A DNA stretch of 64,000 nucleotides from contig DAOWCY010000004.1 of assembly GCA_030639305.1 (NCBI GenBank), forward strand, positions 39,569-103,568, read 5' to 3'. The notes under the pieces are model-generated. The model saw only the letters and a list, made by a program, of their open reading frames with translations. It did no database searches and had not been told where the DNA came from. This document shows positions 50,247 to 59,909 of this stretch, one piece after another; position 1 is the first letter of the stretch, and the number at the start of each line of letters is the position of its first letter. This stretch comes from JAGLQA01 sp023135565. GTDB lineage: Bacteria > Acidobacteriota > Aminicenantia > UBA2199. A program made the position numbers and the translations under genes.

Positions 50247-50635
50247 TCAATCAACTCATTACATTTGAGGAAAAGGGCCAGTATTTGATCTCCGTTGATA
50301 CAAAAAAAAACCGTCTAAAACTTACCTTTCTCGGCGATTTGAAAAGCCCGCACTTTCTTAATAATACAAGAAAAGCCTTAGAAAAACTTTCGCAAGGGGT
50401 TACCCTTCTATCTCATGTTAACTCGGATGAAGCTCCCTTATTGGGAACCGCTTTACTTTTTAAAGAATCTTTCAGGATGACGCAGGAAAAAAAACTGAGC
50501 AGGGCAGCTTTTGTTAATAGCAAAGGCAATTTTATCCATAAGATTATTAAGAATGATATCGACGATCCCGGGTTATCGAAATTTGAAGTGAAATTTTTCA
50601 GGGATTTAGGCAAAGCGGAGGCCTGGTTAGGATGA
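50234..50635 (+). CDS. SpoIIAA-like/STAS-fold protein
   Basis: 133 residues. KNRLKLTFLGDLKSPHFL, FVNSKGNFIHKIIKN, and the C-terminal FEVKFFRDLGKAEAWL match the SpoIIAA-like (DUF3478-type) family, which ends in a FxDxxKAxAWL helix. A small soluble domain, possibly binding lipids or partner proteins. Monocistronic. A sigma-54-like promoter and a triplicated start region lie upstream, which is unusual. Function not assigned. Confidence 0.72.
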   Translation: MKQKINQLITFEEKGQYLISVDTKKNRLKLTFLGDLKSPHFLNNTRKALEKLSQGVTLLSHVNSDEAPLLGTALLFKESFRMTQEKKLSRAAFVNSKGNFIHKIIKNDIDDPGLSKFEVKFFRDLGKAEAWLG

Positions 50636-51068
50636 AGCAAAAACAGCATTCAGCTTCCAGTTACCGGCATTCGACAGCAAACAGGCAGTGTGCAGTACTC
50701 AGATATCGGCGCTCAGTATCCGGCTATCGGCATCCAGCCCGGGGTTTTAATTTTTTTTTACTAATACTTCATGAAAGTTTGCTAAAAAACAAACTTTTCG
50801 GGCAACCTGGGTGGATTTGAAATTCCCAGGCCCCTCATGGGGTGCGGGCACGTGCCCGCTTTTTTGAAAAAAACCTCCTTGACCGGGTTGGAAGCTGTAT
50901 GCCGGATGCTGTTTGCCGCAGGTTGTGCGCCGGTTCCCGGTGTGCAAATTAGGACTTATAAGCTGTAATTTTTAGGCAGGCATTTTTTGTAACTATCCGG
51001 TTTTAAAAATATGCAGCAGTTCACTTTGGAGTCCACATCAGGGAGGAAGTAGGGAACCGGCCCGGCGC
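50636..51068. other. Gene-free region with low-order repeats
   Basis: Short alternating motifs such as CAGATATCGGCGCTCAG and TATCCGGCTATCGGCATCCAG at 50700-50740. GTGCGCCGGTTCCC at 50926 recurs at 52973, beside the second GT-C-like gene. TAACTATCCGGTTTT near 50990 matches 39015. An ORF at 50632-50820 overlaps the previous stop but is low-complexity and not supported. Confidence 0.45.
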
Positions 51069-52940
51069 TTAAATTTCTATAGATTTGCCCACCTCCGGCA
51101 CTTCTGCGGTTACAAGAATAAAATCCGCGGATTCTTTAAAAAAACGGTAGTGTTCATCTTCTAAGGGGCGGTCGAATTTGAACTCAACCCGGGTGGGGCC
51201 GTCTCGATCTACTGCCAGCACGGTAATGCGCAGGTCTGGCAAAGCGATCACCTCGCCCGCTTTTAAAGGCGTCTTGCGGCTGCGTTCGGTGTAAACGTGC
51301 GCTTTCGGTTTGGCGAATAAACTGCCGCCGCTAACCATTTCCAGTTCCAGCGTATCCTCTGCTGTGCGCAGGTAGCGAATTTTGCCATTGGAAGGAGACA
51401 ATCGCCGCCAAACCGCGGGCAGGGGCAGGCGGTAAAACGTGCGGTGCACATAATCCATCCCAATGCCGCCTTTCAGGAAAAAAGCAGTTTGATGGGGTTG
51501 AATATCTTTTAAATCGGATTTCTCCTGGTCTTTAACCGCCATGTCCGTACCCATGGAAATGTACTTCGGGACTTTCCACCAGCGGTAAGGCGAGTGGATC
51601 AGGTGCAGGAAGATTATTCCTAAGCAGCACAAAGCTCCTAAATAGGCGGCTGGAGATTTTAAATTTTTGCGCAGGCTCTCCTTTTGGAACAGCTTGCGCC
51701 CCCAGGAATTTAGGATAAAGGCTAACAAAATGGCGCCGCCGGTAGACAGGTAAATCACCATCCGGGGAGACGCGTCAGCAGCCGAAAGAGGCAGCATGGC
51801 GCCTATAGTACCGAAAATGAGCCACTTAAACCGGCGTCGCAGCGCCGCGGGCGCCTGTTTCCAGGCCGGCAAAAAGAGCAGGACGAAAGCCGCCAGCGCT
51901 GCCGCTCCTACCAGGAAAGTAAGCAGCAGCTTGCCCGGCATCTGCGGGTGTATCCTGAAATAGTGAACAGTAACGGCGAACATTTCCCCCACCATAACGG
52001 CCAGTTTCGTAGGCAGGGCCGCAAAATAGGCGAGAGGATCATGCAGCGGGTTTAAGTATTGATCCTGGCCGCTGGCGCCGTAGCCCATGACTTTGTAAAC
52101 AACCAGGTAAACACAAATCAACGCCGCATATGGCAGCAGGGCTTTCAACCGTTTTTTGAAAGGTTCCCCGGAACCGAATAACTCATAAGCGAATAGGTAG
52201 GACAACATCGCTAAGGAAGCTTCCCCGGTAAGCAGGGCCAGTAGGGCGGCGGCGGGGGCCAGGAAACGGCCCGGCTGCCAGTTTTCTTCCCGCCATTTGA
52301 CGTGCAGCAGCAGTGCGATTATAGAAATAGCGGTCACCACGAATATCCAGCGAGCCGAACCGTATAGGAAGTTAGAAATATTCCGGGCGGCAAAAGCGTA
52401 AATCAGCACAGTCAGGATAGGCACTGCCGTCAGCCTGTATGCAGGACCAACCGCGGTTTCCGCCTTTGCCGCGCTTGCCGGACTCCTCGGTGGAGAAGCC
52501 GCACCGTCCACTCCCGGCTCCCCGCCGCCCATTCTATCATAAAGGCATACTCTTTTGGCCAATAGTCCCATTAAAATAATTAGTAGCAAATACCAGAGTA
52601 GGGTATGGAACCCATGCCCTAAAGGATTCAAACCGAAAATTTTGAACCCCAGGGCCGTGATTGCAGAAGAGAAGTGGCGCAGGAATCTTATTTTTTGATA
52701 GGGACTCGTCCACCACGTCGCCTGGCCTTTGGCAATTTCCGAGCGTGTATGGTCCGGTACACCCTCGGCCAGGCAATATAAAGTCAGCGGCCCCATGCCC
52801 GGACGTTCCATCAGGCCCTGGAGAACTGCCAGGTGTGTACAATCGGTGCCTACGAAACGGAAGTGCCTGATTTGTGGAGCAACTACCAGTAGGACTGCCA
52901 GTATTCCCCAAAAAAACGGGGATTTCAATAATTTTTTCAT
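51069..52940 (-). CDS. GT-C-like polytopic membrane protein, paralogue 1
   Basis: 623 residues with about ten to twelve hydrophobic segments (FFWGILAVLLVVAPQIRHF; GFHTLLWYLLLIILMGLLA; AALLALLTGEASLAMLSYLF; LLLTFLVGAAALAAFVLLFL) and a C-terminal soluble domain (about 490-623). The N-terminal YQKIRFLRHFSSAITALGF and IFGLNPLGHGFH patterns resemble GT-C glycosyltransferases of the PMT/TMTC type. Acidic residues in the first loop (VGTDCTHL) could be catalytic. It is a neighbour of a paralogue with the same layout and strand. The sugar donor and acceptor are unknown. GGAGAG precedes the ATG. Confidence 0.65.
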   Translation of the reverse strand: MKKLLKSPFFWGILAVLLVVAPQIRHFRFVGTDCTHLAVLQGLMERPGMGPLTLYCLAEGVPDHTRSEIAKGQATWWTSPYQKIRFLRHFSSAITALGFKIFGLNPLGHGFHTLLWYLLLIILMGLLAKRVCLYDRMGGGEPGVDGAASPPRSPASAAKAETAVGPAYRLTAVPILTVLIYAFAARNISNFLYGSARWIFVVTAISIIALLLHVKWREENWQPGRFLAPAAALLALLTGEASLAMLSYLFAYELFGSGEPFKKRLKALLPYAALICVYLVVYKVMGYGASGQDQYLNPLHDPLAYFAALPTKLAVMVGEMFAVTVHYFRIHPQMPGKLLLTFLVGAAALAAFVLLFLPAWKQAPAALRRRFKWLIFGTIGAMLPLSAADASPRMVIYLSTGGAILLAFILNSWGRKLFQKESLRKNLKSPAAYLGALCCLGIIFLHLIHSPYRWWKVPKYISMGTDMAVKDQEKSDLKDIQPHQTAFFLKGGIGMDYVHRTFYRLPLPAVWRRLSPSNGKIRYLRTAEDTLELEMVSGGSLFAKPKAHVYTERSRKTPLKAGEVIALPDLRITVLAVDRDGPTRVEFKFDRPLEDEHYRFFKESADFILVTAEVPEVGKSIEI

Positions 52941-52991
52941 TTTTCTCTCCTAAAGTATTATTTAGTATGCTTGTGCGCCGGTTCCCAGCGC

Positions 52992-54860
52992 TTAAATTTC
53001 TATAGATTTGCCCACCTGGGGGAGTTCGATGTTTAATATCAGCTCCTCGTCGTTTTCCTTGAAAAAACGGTATCCTTCGTCTTCTAAGGGGCGGTCGAAC
53101 TTAAACTCTACCCGGGTGGGACCGTTTTGATTCACTTCCAGCACAGTAATGCGCAGGCCGGGTAAATCGATCACCTCACCGGTTTTTAAAGGTGTTTTAC
53201 TGCTGCGTTCCGCGCTTACATCGGCATCAGGCGGATCGAATATACCACCGCTTACCATTTTTAATTCCAGCGTATCCTCAGCAGTGCGCAGGTAGCGATG
53301 TTTGCCGAAAGAAGGAGACAACTGCCGCCAAACTGCCGGCATGGGCAAACGGAAAAATTTCCGGTGCACATAATTCCACCACCAGCCGCCTTTCAGGAAA
53401 ACGGCAGCCTGGGTGGGAAGAATATTTTTAAACTCGGTTTTTTCATGGTTTTCTATCATGGTGTCCAGACCCATGGCCTGGTACTTCGGCATCACCCACC
53501 AGCGGTAAGGCGCATTGATCAGGTGCAGGAAGATAAGACCTAAGCAGCACAAAGCGCCCAAATAGGCGACAGGCGATTTCAAGTGTTTACGCAGTTTCGC
53601 TTTTTGGAACAGTTTGCGCCCCCAGGAATCGAGGATAAAGGCCAGCAAAATAGCGCCGCCGATAGACAGGAAAAGCACCACCCGGGTAGCCGCAGCAGCC
53701 GACGACAGCGGCAGCATGGCCCCTATAGTACCGAAAATGAGCCACTTAAACCGGCGCTGCAGCGGCGCGGGCGCCTGTTTCCAGGCCGGCAAAAAGAGCA
53801 GGACGAAGGCCGTTAGCGCTGCCGCTCCCACCAGGAAAGTAAGCAGCAGCTTGCCCGGCATCTGCGGGTGTATCCTGAAGAAGGTCATAGTAACGGCGAA
53901 CATCTCCCCTATCATCGCAGCCAGTTTCGCGGGCAGGGCCATAATATAGGCGATGGGGTCATGCAGCGGATTGAGGTATTGATCCTGGCCGGCGCTGCCG
54001 TAGCCCATGACTTTGTAAAAAATCAGGTAAACAAAAACCAGCGCCGCATATGGCAGCAGGGCTTTCAACCTTTTTTTGAGAGGTTCCCCGGAACCGAACA
54101 ACTCATAAGCGAATAGGTAGGACAGCACCGCTAAGGAAGCTTCCCCGGTAAGCAGGGCCAGCAGGGCGGCGGCGGGCGCCAGGAAACGGCCCGGTTTCCA
54201 GTTTTCTTCCCGCCATTTGACGTGCAGCAGGATCGCGATTATCGAGATGGCGGCAGCCACGAATAACCAGCGCGCCGAACCGTACAGGAAGTTAGGTATA
54301 TTCCGGGCGGCAAAAGCGTAAATCAGCACAGTCAGGATAGGCACTGCCGTCAGCCTGTTAACCGCGGCAGCCGTGGTTTCCGGCTTTGCCGCGCTTGCCG
54401 GACTTCCCGGTGGAGAAACCGCGCTGCCCGGATCAAGTGGAGCGCCGCCTACCCTGTCGTAAAGACACACCCGGCGGGCCAGTAGTCCCATTAAAATGGT
54501 TAAGAGTAAATACCAGAGCAGGGTATGAAACCCATGCCCTAAAGGGTTCAAAGCGAAAATTTTGTAACCCATAACAGTGATTGCCGAAGAGAAATGGCGC
54601 AGGAATTTTATTTTTTGATAGGGATTAGTGTACCAGGTCACCTGGCCTTTAGCTATTTCTGAGCGGGTATGTTCGGGTACGCCGTCGGCCAGACAGTATA
54701 AAGTCAGCGGCCCCATGCCCGGGCGTTCCAGCAGGCCCTGGAGGACTGCCAGGTGTGTACAATCGGTGCCTACGAAACGGTAGTGCCTGATTTGTGGAGC
54801 TACTACCAGTAGGACTGCCAGTATTCCCCAGAAAACCGGGGATTTCAATAATTTTTTCAT
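52992..54860 (-). CDS. GT-C-like polytopic membrane protein, paralogue 2
   Basis: 622 residues from the ATG at 54860, chosen for GGAG 8 nt upstream; earlier starts add 13 residues without a ribosome site. It is closely similar to paralogue 1 along its whole length, including the shared C-terminal ending QVGKSIEI versus EVGKSIEI. Differences concentrate in the Pro/Ala-rich loop near residue 150 and in the soluble C-terminal domain. Both genes lie on one strand 51 bp apart and look like a recent tandem duplication. The role is presumably glycan or lipid-linked sugar transfer (inference from the fold). Confidence 0.65.
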   Translation of the reverse strand: MKKLLKSPVFWGILAVLLVVAPQIRHYRFVGTDCTHLAVLQGLLERPGMGPLTLYCLADGVPEHTRSEIAKGQVTWYTNPYQKIKFLRHFSSAITVMGYKIFALNPLGHGFHTLLWYLLLTILMGLLARRVCLYDRVGGAPLDPGSAVSPPGSPASAAKPETTAAAVNRLTAVPILTVLIYAFAARNIPNFLYGSARWLFVAAAISIIAILLHVKWREENWKPGRFLAPAAALLALLTGEASLAVLSYLFAYELFGSGEPLKKRLKALLPYAALVFVYLIFYKVMGYGSAGQDQYLNPLHDPIAYIMALPAKLAAMIGEMFAVTMTFFRIHPQMPGKLLLTFLVGAAALTAFVLLFLPAWKQAPAPLQRRFKWLIFGTIGAMLPLSSAAAATRVVLFLSIGGAILLAFILDSWGRKLFQKAKLRKHLKSPVAYLGALCCLGLIFLHLINAPYRWWVMPKYQAMGLDTMIENHEKTEFKNILPTQAAVFLKGGWWWNYVHRKFFRLPMPAVWRQLSPSFGKHRYLRTAEDTLELKMVSGGIFDPPDADVSAERSSKTPLKTGEVIDLPGLRITVLEVNQNGPTRVEFKFDRPLEDEGYRFFKENDEELILNIELPQVGKSIEI

Positions 54861-54885
54861 TTTTTTCTCCATAATAAATAAGACT

Positions 54886-54913
54886 ATATTATTAAACAAA
54901 TTCTACCGGGCAA
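54886..54913 (-). promoter_or_regulatory. Possible sigma-70-type promoter of the GT-C pair
   Basis: Minus-strand TTGCCC (54908-54913), 16-bp spacer, TAATAT (54886-54891). The first hexamer is weak. The rest of 54914-55214 shows only an ACAAAACTTTTGTTTAAT repeat fragment and no gene. Confidence 0.4.
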
Positions 54914-55214
54914 TGACTGACAACCAAAAGAAATTTATTCTTGCCTCCGGGGACAAAACTTTTGTTTAATCTCGCACAGCAGATCCAGGTATGCTATGAT
55001 ATTAATACGTAGAGACTCCCCCAAAACGGATAGAAAAAACCGACAGCAATATCAAAAAAAAATAGTTTTTACCGGACGGGATGTTAATAGCTAAAAGCTG
55101 TATTAGAACCACTTATTTTTTGTTTCAGATATCTCTCTAACCGTTGAATATTCATTAGAACGGTACTTCTCCCCTTCCCCTCTGAGCGAACAAATACCAG
55201 CTACAATATTATGA

Positions 55215-55391
55215 TCAGCTTATTTTAGCTTTAATATAAGAACGTGCCGATACTCTACCAACAAGTTTTATTTTCTTCATTTCGCTTTTCAAGTTTTGAG
55301 TTTTATTTTTGGCCGGTAAAATATCTCCCATACATTTGCTTTTCGCTGCTGCGCTTTTTGCACGATTTTTTTTAGCTTCTGCGTGTACCAT
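55215..55391 (-). CDS. Possible small basic protein
   Basis: 58 residues from the ATG at 55391, with AGAGG 10 nt upstream. Lys/Ala-rich (MVHAEAKKNRAKSAAAKSKC; KIKLVGRVSARSYIKAKIS). It lies 51 bp downstream of the large AlbA-CHAT gene. No family recognised; could be a chance ORF. Confidence 0.3.
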   Translation of the reverse strand: MVHAEAKKNRAKSAAAKSKCMGDILPAKNKTQNLKSEMKKIKLVGRVSARSYIKAKIS

Positions 55392-55442
55392 TTTTTGAAC
55401 CTCTATCCCTATTATAATATTAATCTCATAAATTATCAACCT

Positions 55443-58400
55443 CTAACCGGTAATTTCCGGGAAAATGTCGGCAGGAATATCAAACTCTTTTAAAATATCT
55501 CTATATTGATCTACAGAGATTTTTTCTTTAACAGCTAAAATATCTTCTCTTGACAATTCATCCATTGGCGAGCCCAATTTGGCAAAAATTATAAACGCTT
55601 TAATAAAATATCGAAATGCCTCGAGGAAATCTTCTTTTTCAAAATGGAGTTTTCCCAGTTGACCGAAACTTACAGCTAAACCGTAAATATCTCCAATCTT
55701 TTCTTTAATTTCCAGGGACTCTTTATATTGCTCAAAGGCAAGATCATATTGTCCTTTATGCAAATATATGTTGCCGATCCCGATAAGAGTCTCTGCAATC
55801 CCTCTTATATCACCAATTTTTCTATCTATTTCCATAGATTTTTCATATCTACTTAAAGCTCTTTCATAGTCACCTTTAGTATAATAGATATTCCCCACCT
55901 GGAGGAGATTTGTCGAAACTCCTTTAATATCACCGATTTGCTCATCTATCTCTAAAGACTTTTCGTACTGCTTTAAAGCAGCATCATAGTCACCTTTATA
56001 TTGATATATCATCCCAATCTGGTGTGAGCTCGATGAAACACCCTTCATATCCCCAATTTGCTTATCTATATCCAGAGACATTTCGTACTGCTTTAAAGCA
56101 GCATCATAGTCACCTTTATATTGATATATCATCCCAATCTGGCGTAAACTCGATGAAAGTCCTTTTCTATCACCTATTTGTTCTTTTATTTGCAGGGACT
56201 TCTCATACTGCTTTAAAGCGGTATCATAATCACCTTTATATTGATATATCATCCCGATTTGAACTAAACTATTCGATACTCCGCTTATATCTCCAGTATT
56301 CTCGAATATTTCCATCGCCTCGTGATACTGTTCTATAGCTGAATCATAATCACCAAAATCTGCCTGTAAAATTCCTATCAAGTGATGCAGATTTGCTCTG
56401 TTATTTTTGCTGACTTCTTTCTCTTGAATTTCTGTGAGTAATTCTAAAGACAACTGCGGATAACCGGTCATAGTTAAATAATCTTCCAGGGTAAAAGTTA
56501 GTTCTGCTGCTCTGTCCCACTCCCCTGCCTGTATAAAATGCCAGCGGGCTTCCATTAAATATTCTAAATAACCTTCGCCTTTGTCAGTACGCAACCTCTC
56601 AAAGTATTCGGCTATTTGGAGATGATATTTCTTTTTCAAGGTAGGGTCTAACTTAGACAACAGGTGCCGTGCAGTTAACCGGTGGATATAGTATAGGGAT
56701 TCTTTTTCCCTGATCGTACTCTCTAACAGGGAGAGATCCTGTAACCTAAGAAAGTCTTCCCTGACCGAGGAGATACCGCAACCAGCCAAAGCCTCATGGG
56801 GAGCAGGGATGCGAAAGATAGAAAACGCATCGAGAATACTCCGCTGCCCCTCGGTCAAATATCCCAGCAGCCGGCCCAAAAATAAGGGCGTGAAATCATC
56901 CCCTTTGCCCCTTTTCTCGATGATGCGCTTGCGTAAACCGGGGATCAGTTCCTCCAACTCAGCCCAGCAAAACGCCCGGCTGCCGAACTCCTTGTAAGCG
57001 ATCTTATCCAATAACTCCAAAGCCCGTGGATTGCCCCCGATCTCCTGCCACAAGTTTTTGATGGAATCATTGTCCGCGTTCTTTAACGCATCCCGGTTGA
57101 GCAGCATCTTGCGAAACTCTACGAACGAAAACTCCGGGATCTCTTTGCACACGTCCGGGTAGTCGAAACCGGGCAGCGTGTAACGGGTGGAAAAAAATAA
57201 AAAACTCTCGCTGTGCTTGAGGCTGTCCCGGAAAAAACTCAAAAATTCAGACAACCTCGGTTTGCGAAAATCCCCATCCCGAGTCTCATCCTGGTTCTCT
57301 TCGAAATTATCGAAAATAATCATCACCTTATTCTTGAGCAGGTAATTTTCTAAGTACCAGGCCAATTTGTCTTTTTCCCCGGTATTGGCGGAAAACACAT
57401 CATCCACGCCGGAAACGCCTTTCGCCACCGCTTTCCGGGAAATGGCTTGCAGTATTTGCTCGATGCCGGTTTCGCCCTGCACTACGATAAAATCATAACC
57501 CTGACGAAATAGATTGGCGGCAGCGCGGGTAGTGAGCGTGGATTTGCCGATGCCGCCGGGACCTTTTAACACGATCGCGCCCAGGCCTTTTTTGACCGCC
57601 CGGTACACCCGGCGCAAAATCTGCCTCCTGCCGATAAAACCCCGTTCCAAATAGCGGGCGCCCATAAACTGGTAGCTCCGGGGCCTGCCGGGTGCGACAA
57701 TGCGAAAATCGGAAAAAGCCGCGGTGGTGAGGTGTTTGTCCACCGTAAGCAGTTGGGGAATCTCGTACTCTTTTGGCGCTTCCCGGTCAGGAAATTGCCG
57801 TTGTCGGAGCTCCTCGTTTTTGAAAATAGCCTCTCTCCCAGCTTCGAACGCCTGTTCCAGGTTTTTATGCGCCAGCAGGGACAGCAAAAAAGCCCGGTTA
57901 AATTCGATGACCGCCTCATGGCTGAGGGCCTTTTTCATGCCGATAACGCTCTCGATACCGGCTTCACGTAGGGCTTTAGCAGCGGACAAAATTTCCGGTC
58001 TACTGAGCGCCGATTGGCAAGCCGATAGGATAACGATTTTAGGTGCCGGATCCAGCGCCTTTGCCAATTCCGCGCCCGTCACCTCGACAGCTTCGCCTTC
58101 TTCGGTTTCAAAGGAAAGCGTCCCTTCACCGTTTTCATTAATACTGCCGTGGGCGGTTATGTGCAGGATATCGTGTTTGCCGTCCTGCAAACGCTCTCCT
58201 ATCTCAGTAAGGGTATCATTAACCGGGTCGGGAATATCTAAAAATACCCGTTCCCTGTCAAAATCTCTAAAGGCATGCAGCAGTATCTCCTGCTCCCGTT
58301 CGTAGAGAAGTTCGTCGCCGGGGCTGGCAACAACGGCAAGAATCTTTATTTGTTTTAATTCGACCGGGAGCTTAGAAACTTTGGCCTCATCTTCTTTAGA

Positions 58401-59846
58401 TGTTCTTTGAACCAAACTAAAATATTTTTCTGCAATAATATATTTTGCACCTCTATCCGCAGCGCTTTTTTTTATCAATTCCTGGTCAAGTAACTTTTGC
58501 ACAACTTTCTTATTACGGGAATCAAGGTCTATACCACTCTTGATTTTGTAAAGTGTAATTATATCCCATACACCTAATTTCTGATACTTATCGCGTTTCT
58601 GCTCCTCTTCTTCAATAAGAAACTGGAAGGCGTCATCCTCTACCATGCCCGGAATTCTTAAACATACCTTGAATTTATCCGATTTACTATAATCGGGCAT
58701 TCCTTTACCCTCAGAGAGCGTAATCTTAAAAATCTTATCCACTCCCTGCCCCGATTTTTCGACTAAACCTGTTTTTAGCAGGACTTCCGAAAGTAATTCA
58801 TGTCGCGGCGTACTATGTACCTCTATTAAGTTCTCAACTGCAACACCCTGGGGAAAACCGCCCGGGTTACTAATCTCAATTTCTTCGGGGTACTGTTTGA
58901 TTACCACACTGCCGGTTAGCCTGTAATCCCGATGAGTAATCGCATTTATTACAGCTTCCCGGATTACATCTTCATTGAAATACGGGATATCGAAAATGTA
59001 AGGTCCCCGTCGTATATGGTATTTAGGGTTGCTGGCCGGTTGATTGACATAGTTCCATATCTTATCTACAGCAATGTATAGAGGTTCCTGGATTTCCTCC
59101 CTGGCATCCGACTCGATTTGTGCTTTGCCGCGGCGATATTCGATTATTGTCCTGCACTGCGGTAGGCACTCATAAATTTTGTCTTTTTTCCCAAGCAAGA
59201 TGAGTGCCGCGTAAGTCAGCTTATTATTTTTTAGTAATTTCAAATCGGAAAGCATCTGTCGATCAGGTAGACTTAGAATAGCTTCATTGCCCTGTTTTTG
59301 GGCGTATCTTTTCTTCAACTCTGCGACTGCCGTAGGGTCCAAATCTTCAAATTTTAAACCGTTACAAAATGTCGCCGAAAAATCGGGTTCCTGCTCACTG
59401 AGAATGTCGAATGTTTCATCATCCGACATCTCCCTGAGACTATCCCCGGTGCGCATAAGTCCTATTCCTTCAAACTTCATAACCCTACAAGTCGGCCTCG
59501 ATGGAATGCGAATGATTAAAACTCTTTTTTCATCATCATATAAAACTTCAGTATGAACACGGATTTGAAGCTTTTCATATATTTTGTCCTCCAAAGCCCC
59601 CTCTTCCCCTTCCGCAAAATCAGTGTCTACAACCTGACGAGGCTTTTTGTCGGTCATACCAAGTACCAAAAAACCGCCTTTCTCATTACATAAAGCAACT
59701 ATATAGCCTAATAAACATCTTCTTTTTTTTTTGGGGTCGGTACGCTGCCCTCCATCAAAGGGAAAATTGCGTTTAGCTTCCTTAAATTCAACCTTATCCT
59801 CTCTCTCATCCAACTGCTTCAATTCTTCAATCGTTAAACCTGTCAT
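55443..59846 (-). CDS. AlbA_2/Schlafen-ATPase-CHAT-STAND-TPR fusion protein
   Basis: 1467 residues from the ATG at 59846 (MTGLTIEELKQLDEREDKVE). Order: AlbA_2/Schlafen-like domain (about 15-140; VEFKEAKRNF, GGFLVLGM); its usual ATPase-like partner and C-terminal half (about 255-400; AVINAITHRDYRLTGSVVI, SGQGVDKIF); winged helix (about 415-480); CHAT caspase-like protease (about 500-690) with His566 in HITAHGS and Cys610 in ILSACQSALS; STAND NTPase (about 730-1100) with Walker A GPGGIGKST (762-770) and Walker B VMIIFDNFEE; helical and TPR region (about 1130-1440), several TPRs near-identical. This resembles single-protein immune sensors: TPR sensing, STAND oligomerisation, protease and nucleic-acid output. 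The -10 box lies 8 bp before this ATG, implying a leaderless mRNA. Confidence 0.88.
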   Translation of the reverse strand: MTGLTIEELKQLDEREDKVEFKEAKRNFPFDGGQRTDPKKKRRCLLGYIVALCNEKGGFLVLGMTDKKPRQVVDTDFAEGEEGALEDKIYEKLQIRVHTEVLYDDEKRVLIIRIPSRPTCRVMKFEGIGLMRTGDSLREMSDDETFDILSEQEPDFSATFCNGLKFEDLDPTAVAELKKRYAQKQGNEAILSLPDRQMLSDLKLLKNNKLTYAALILLGKKDKIYECLPQCRTIIEYRRGKAQIESDAREEIQEPLYIAVDKIWNYVNQPASNPKYHIRRGPYIFDIPYFNEDVIREAVINAITHRDYRLTGSVVIKQYPEEIEISNPGGFPQGVAVENLIEVHSTPRHELLSEVLLKTGLVEKSGQGVDKIFKITLSEGKGMPDYSKSDKFKVCLRIPGMVEDDAFQFLIEEEEQKRDKYQKLGVWDIITLYKIKSGIDLDSRNKKVVQKLLDQELIKKSAADRGAKYIIAEKYFSLVQRTSKEDEAKVSKLPVELKQIKILAVVASPGDELLYEREQEILLHAFRDFDRERVFLDIPDPVNDTLTEIGERLQDGKHDILHITAHGSINENGEGTLSFETEEGEAVEVTGAELAKALDPAPKIVILSACQSALSRPEILSAAKALREAGIESVIGMKKALSHEAVIEFNRAFLLSLLAHKNLEQAFEAGREAIFKNEELRQRQFPDREAPKEYEIPQLLTVDKHLTTAAFSDFRIVAPGRPRSYQFMGARYLERGFIGRRQILRRVYRAVKKGLGAIVLKGPGGIGKSTLTTRAAANLFRQGYDFIVVQGETGIEQILQAISRKAVAKGVSGVDDVFSANTGEKDKLAWYLENYLLKNKVMIIFDNFEENQDETRDGDFRKPRLSEFLSFFRDSLKHSESFLFFSTRYTLPGFDYPDVCKEIPEFSFVEFRKMLLNRDALKNADNDSIKNLWQEIGGNPRALELLDKIAYKEFGSRAFCWAELEELIPGLRKRIIEKRGKGDDFTPLFLGRLLGYLTEGQRSILDAFSIFRIPAPHEALAGCGISSVREDFLRLQDLSLLESTIREKESLYYIHRLTARHLLSKLDPTLKKKYHLQIAEYFERLRTDKGEGYLEYLMEARWHFIQAGEWDRAAELTFTLEDYLTMTGYPQLSLELLTEIQEKEVSKNNRANLHHLIGILQADFGDYDSAIEQYHEAMEIFENTGDISGVSNSLVQIGMIYQYKGDYDTALKQYEKSLQIKEQIGDRKGLSSSLRQIGMIYQYKGDYDAALKQYEMSLDIDKQIGDMKGVSSSSHQIGMIYQYKGDYDAALKQYEKSLEIDEQIGDIKGVSTNLLQVGNIYYTKGDYERALSRYEKSMEIDRKIGDIRGIAETLIGIGNIYLHKGQYDLAFEQYKESLEIKEKIGDIYGLAVSFGQLGKLHFEKEDFLEAFRYFIKAFIIFAKLGSPMDELSREDILAVKEKISVDQYRDILKEFDIPADIFPEITG
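55859..56260. repeat. 120-bp DNA repeats encoding near-identical TPRs
   Basis: The string CACCTTTATATTGATATATC recurs at 120-bp intervals (near 55999, 56119 and 56239), with a degenerate copy near 55879. Each unit encodes one 40-residue TPR with DYDAALKQYE and IGMIYQYKG. Confidence 0.85.
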
Positions 59847-59853
59847 GTTCATA

Positions 59854-59882
59854 ATTATAGCGGTATTTACAATATTTATCAA
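59854..59882 (-). promoter_or_regulatory. Promoter giving a leaderless mRNA for the AlbA-CHAT-STAND gene
   Basis: Minus-strand TTGATA (59877-59882), 17-bp spacer, TATAAT (59854-59859, perfect). The expected start point is at or next to the ATG at 59846. Confidence 0.7.
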
Positions 59883-59909
59883 CAACCTACAATGGTTTTT
59901 TTTAACGAC

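Noticed and set aside
50632..50820. 62-codon ORF overlapping the SpoIIAA-like stop by ATGA
   Set aside because: Low-complexity Arg/Ser/His composition from short DNA repeats, and no family. Not convincing despite the overlap.
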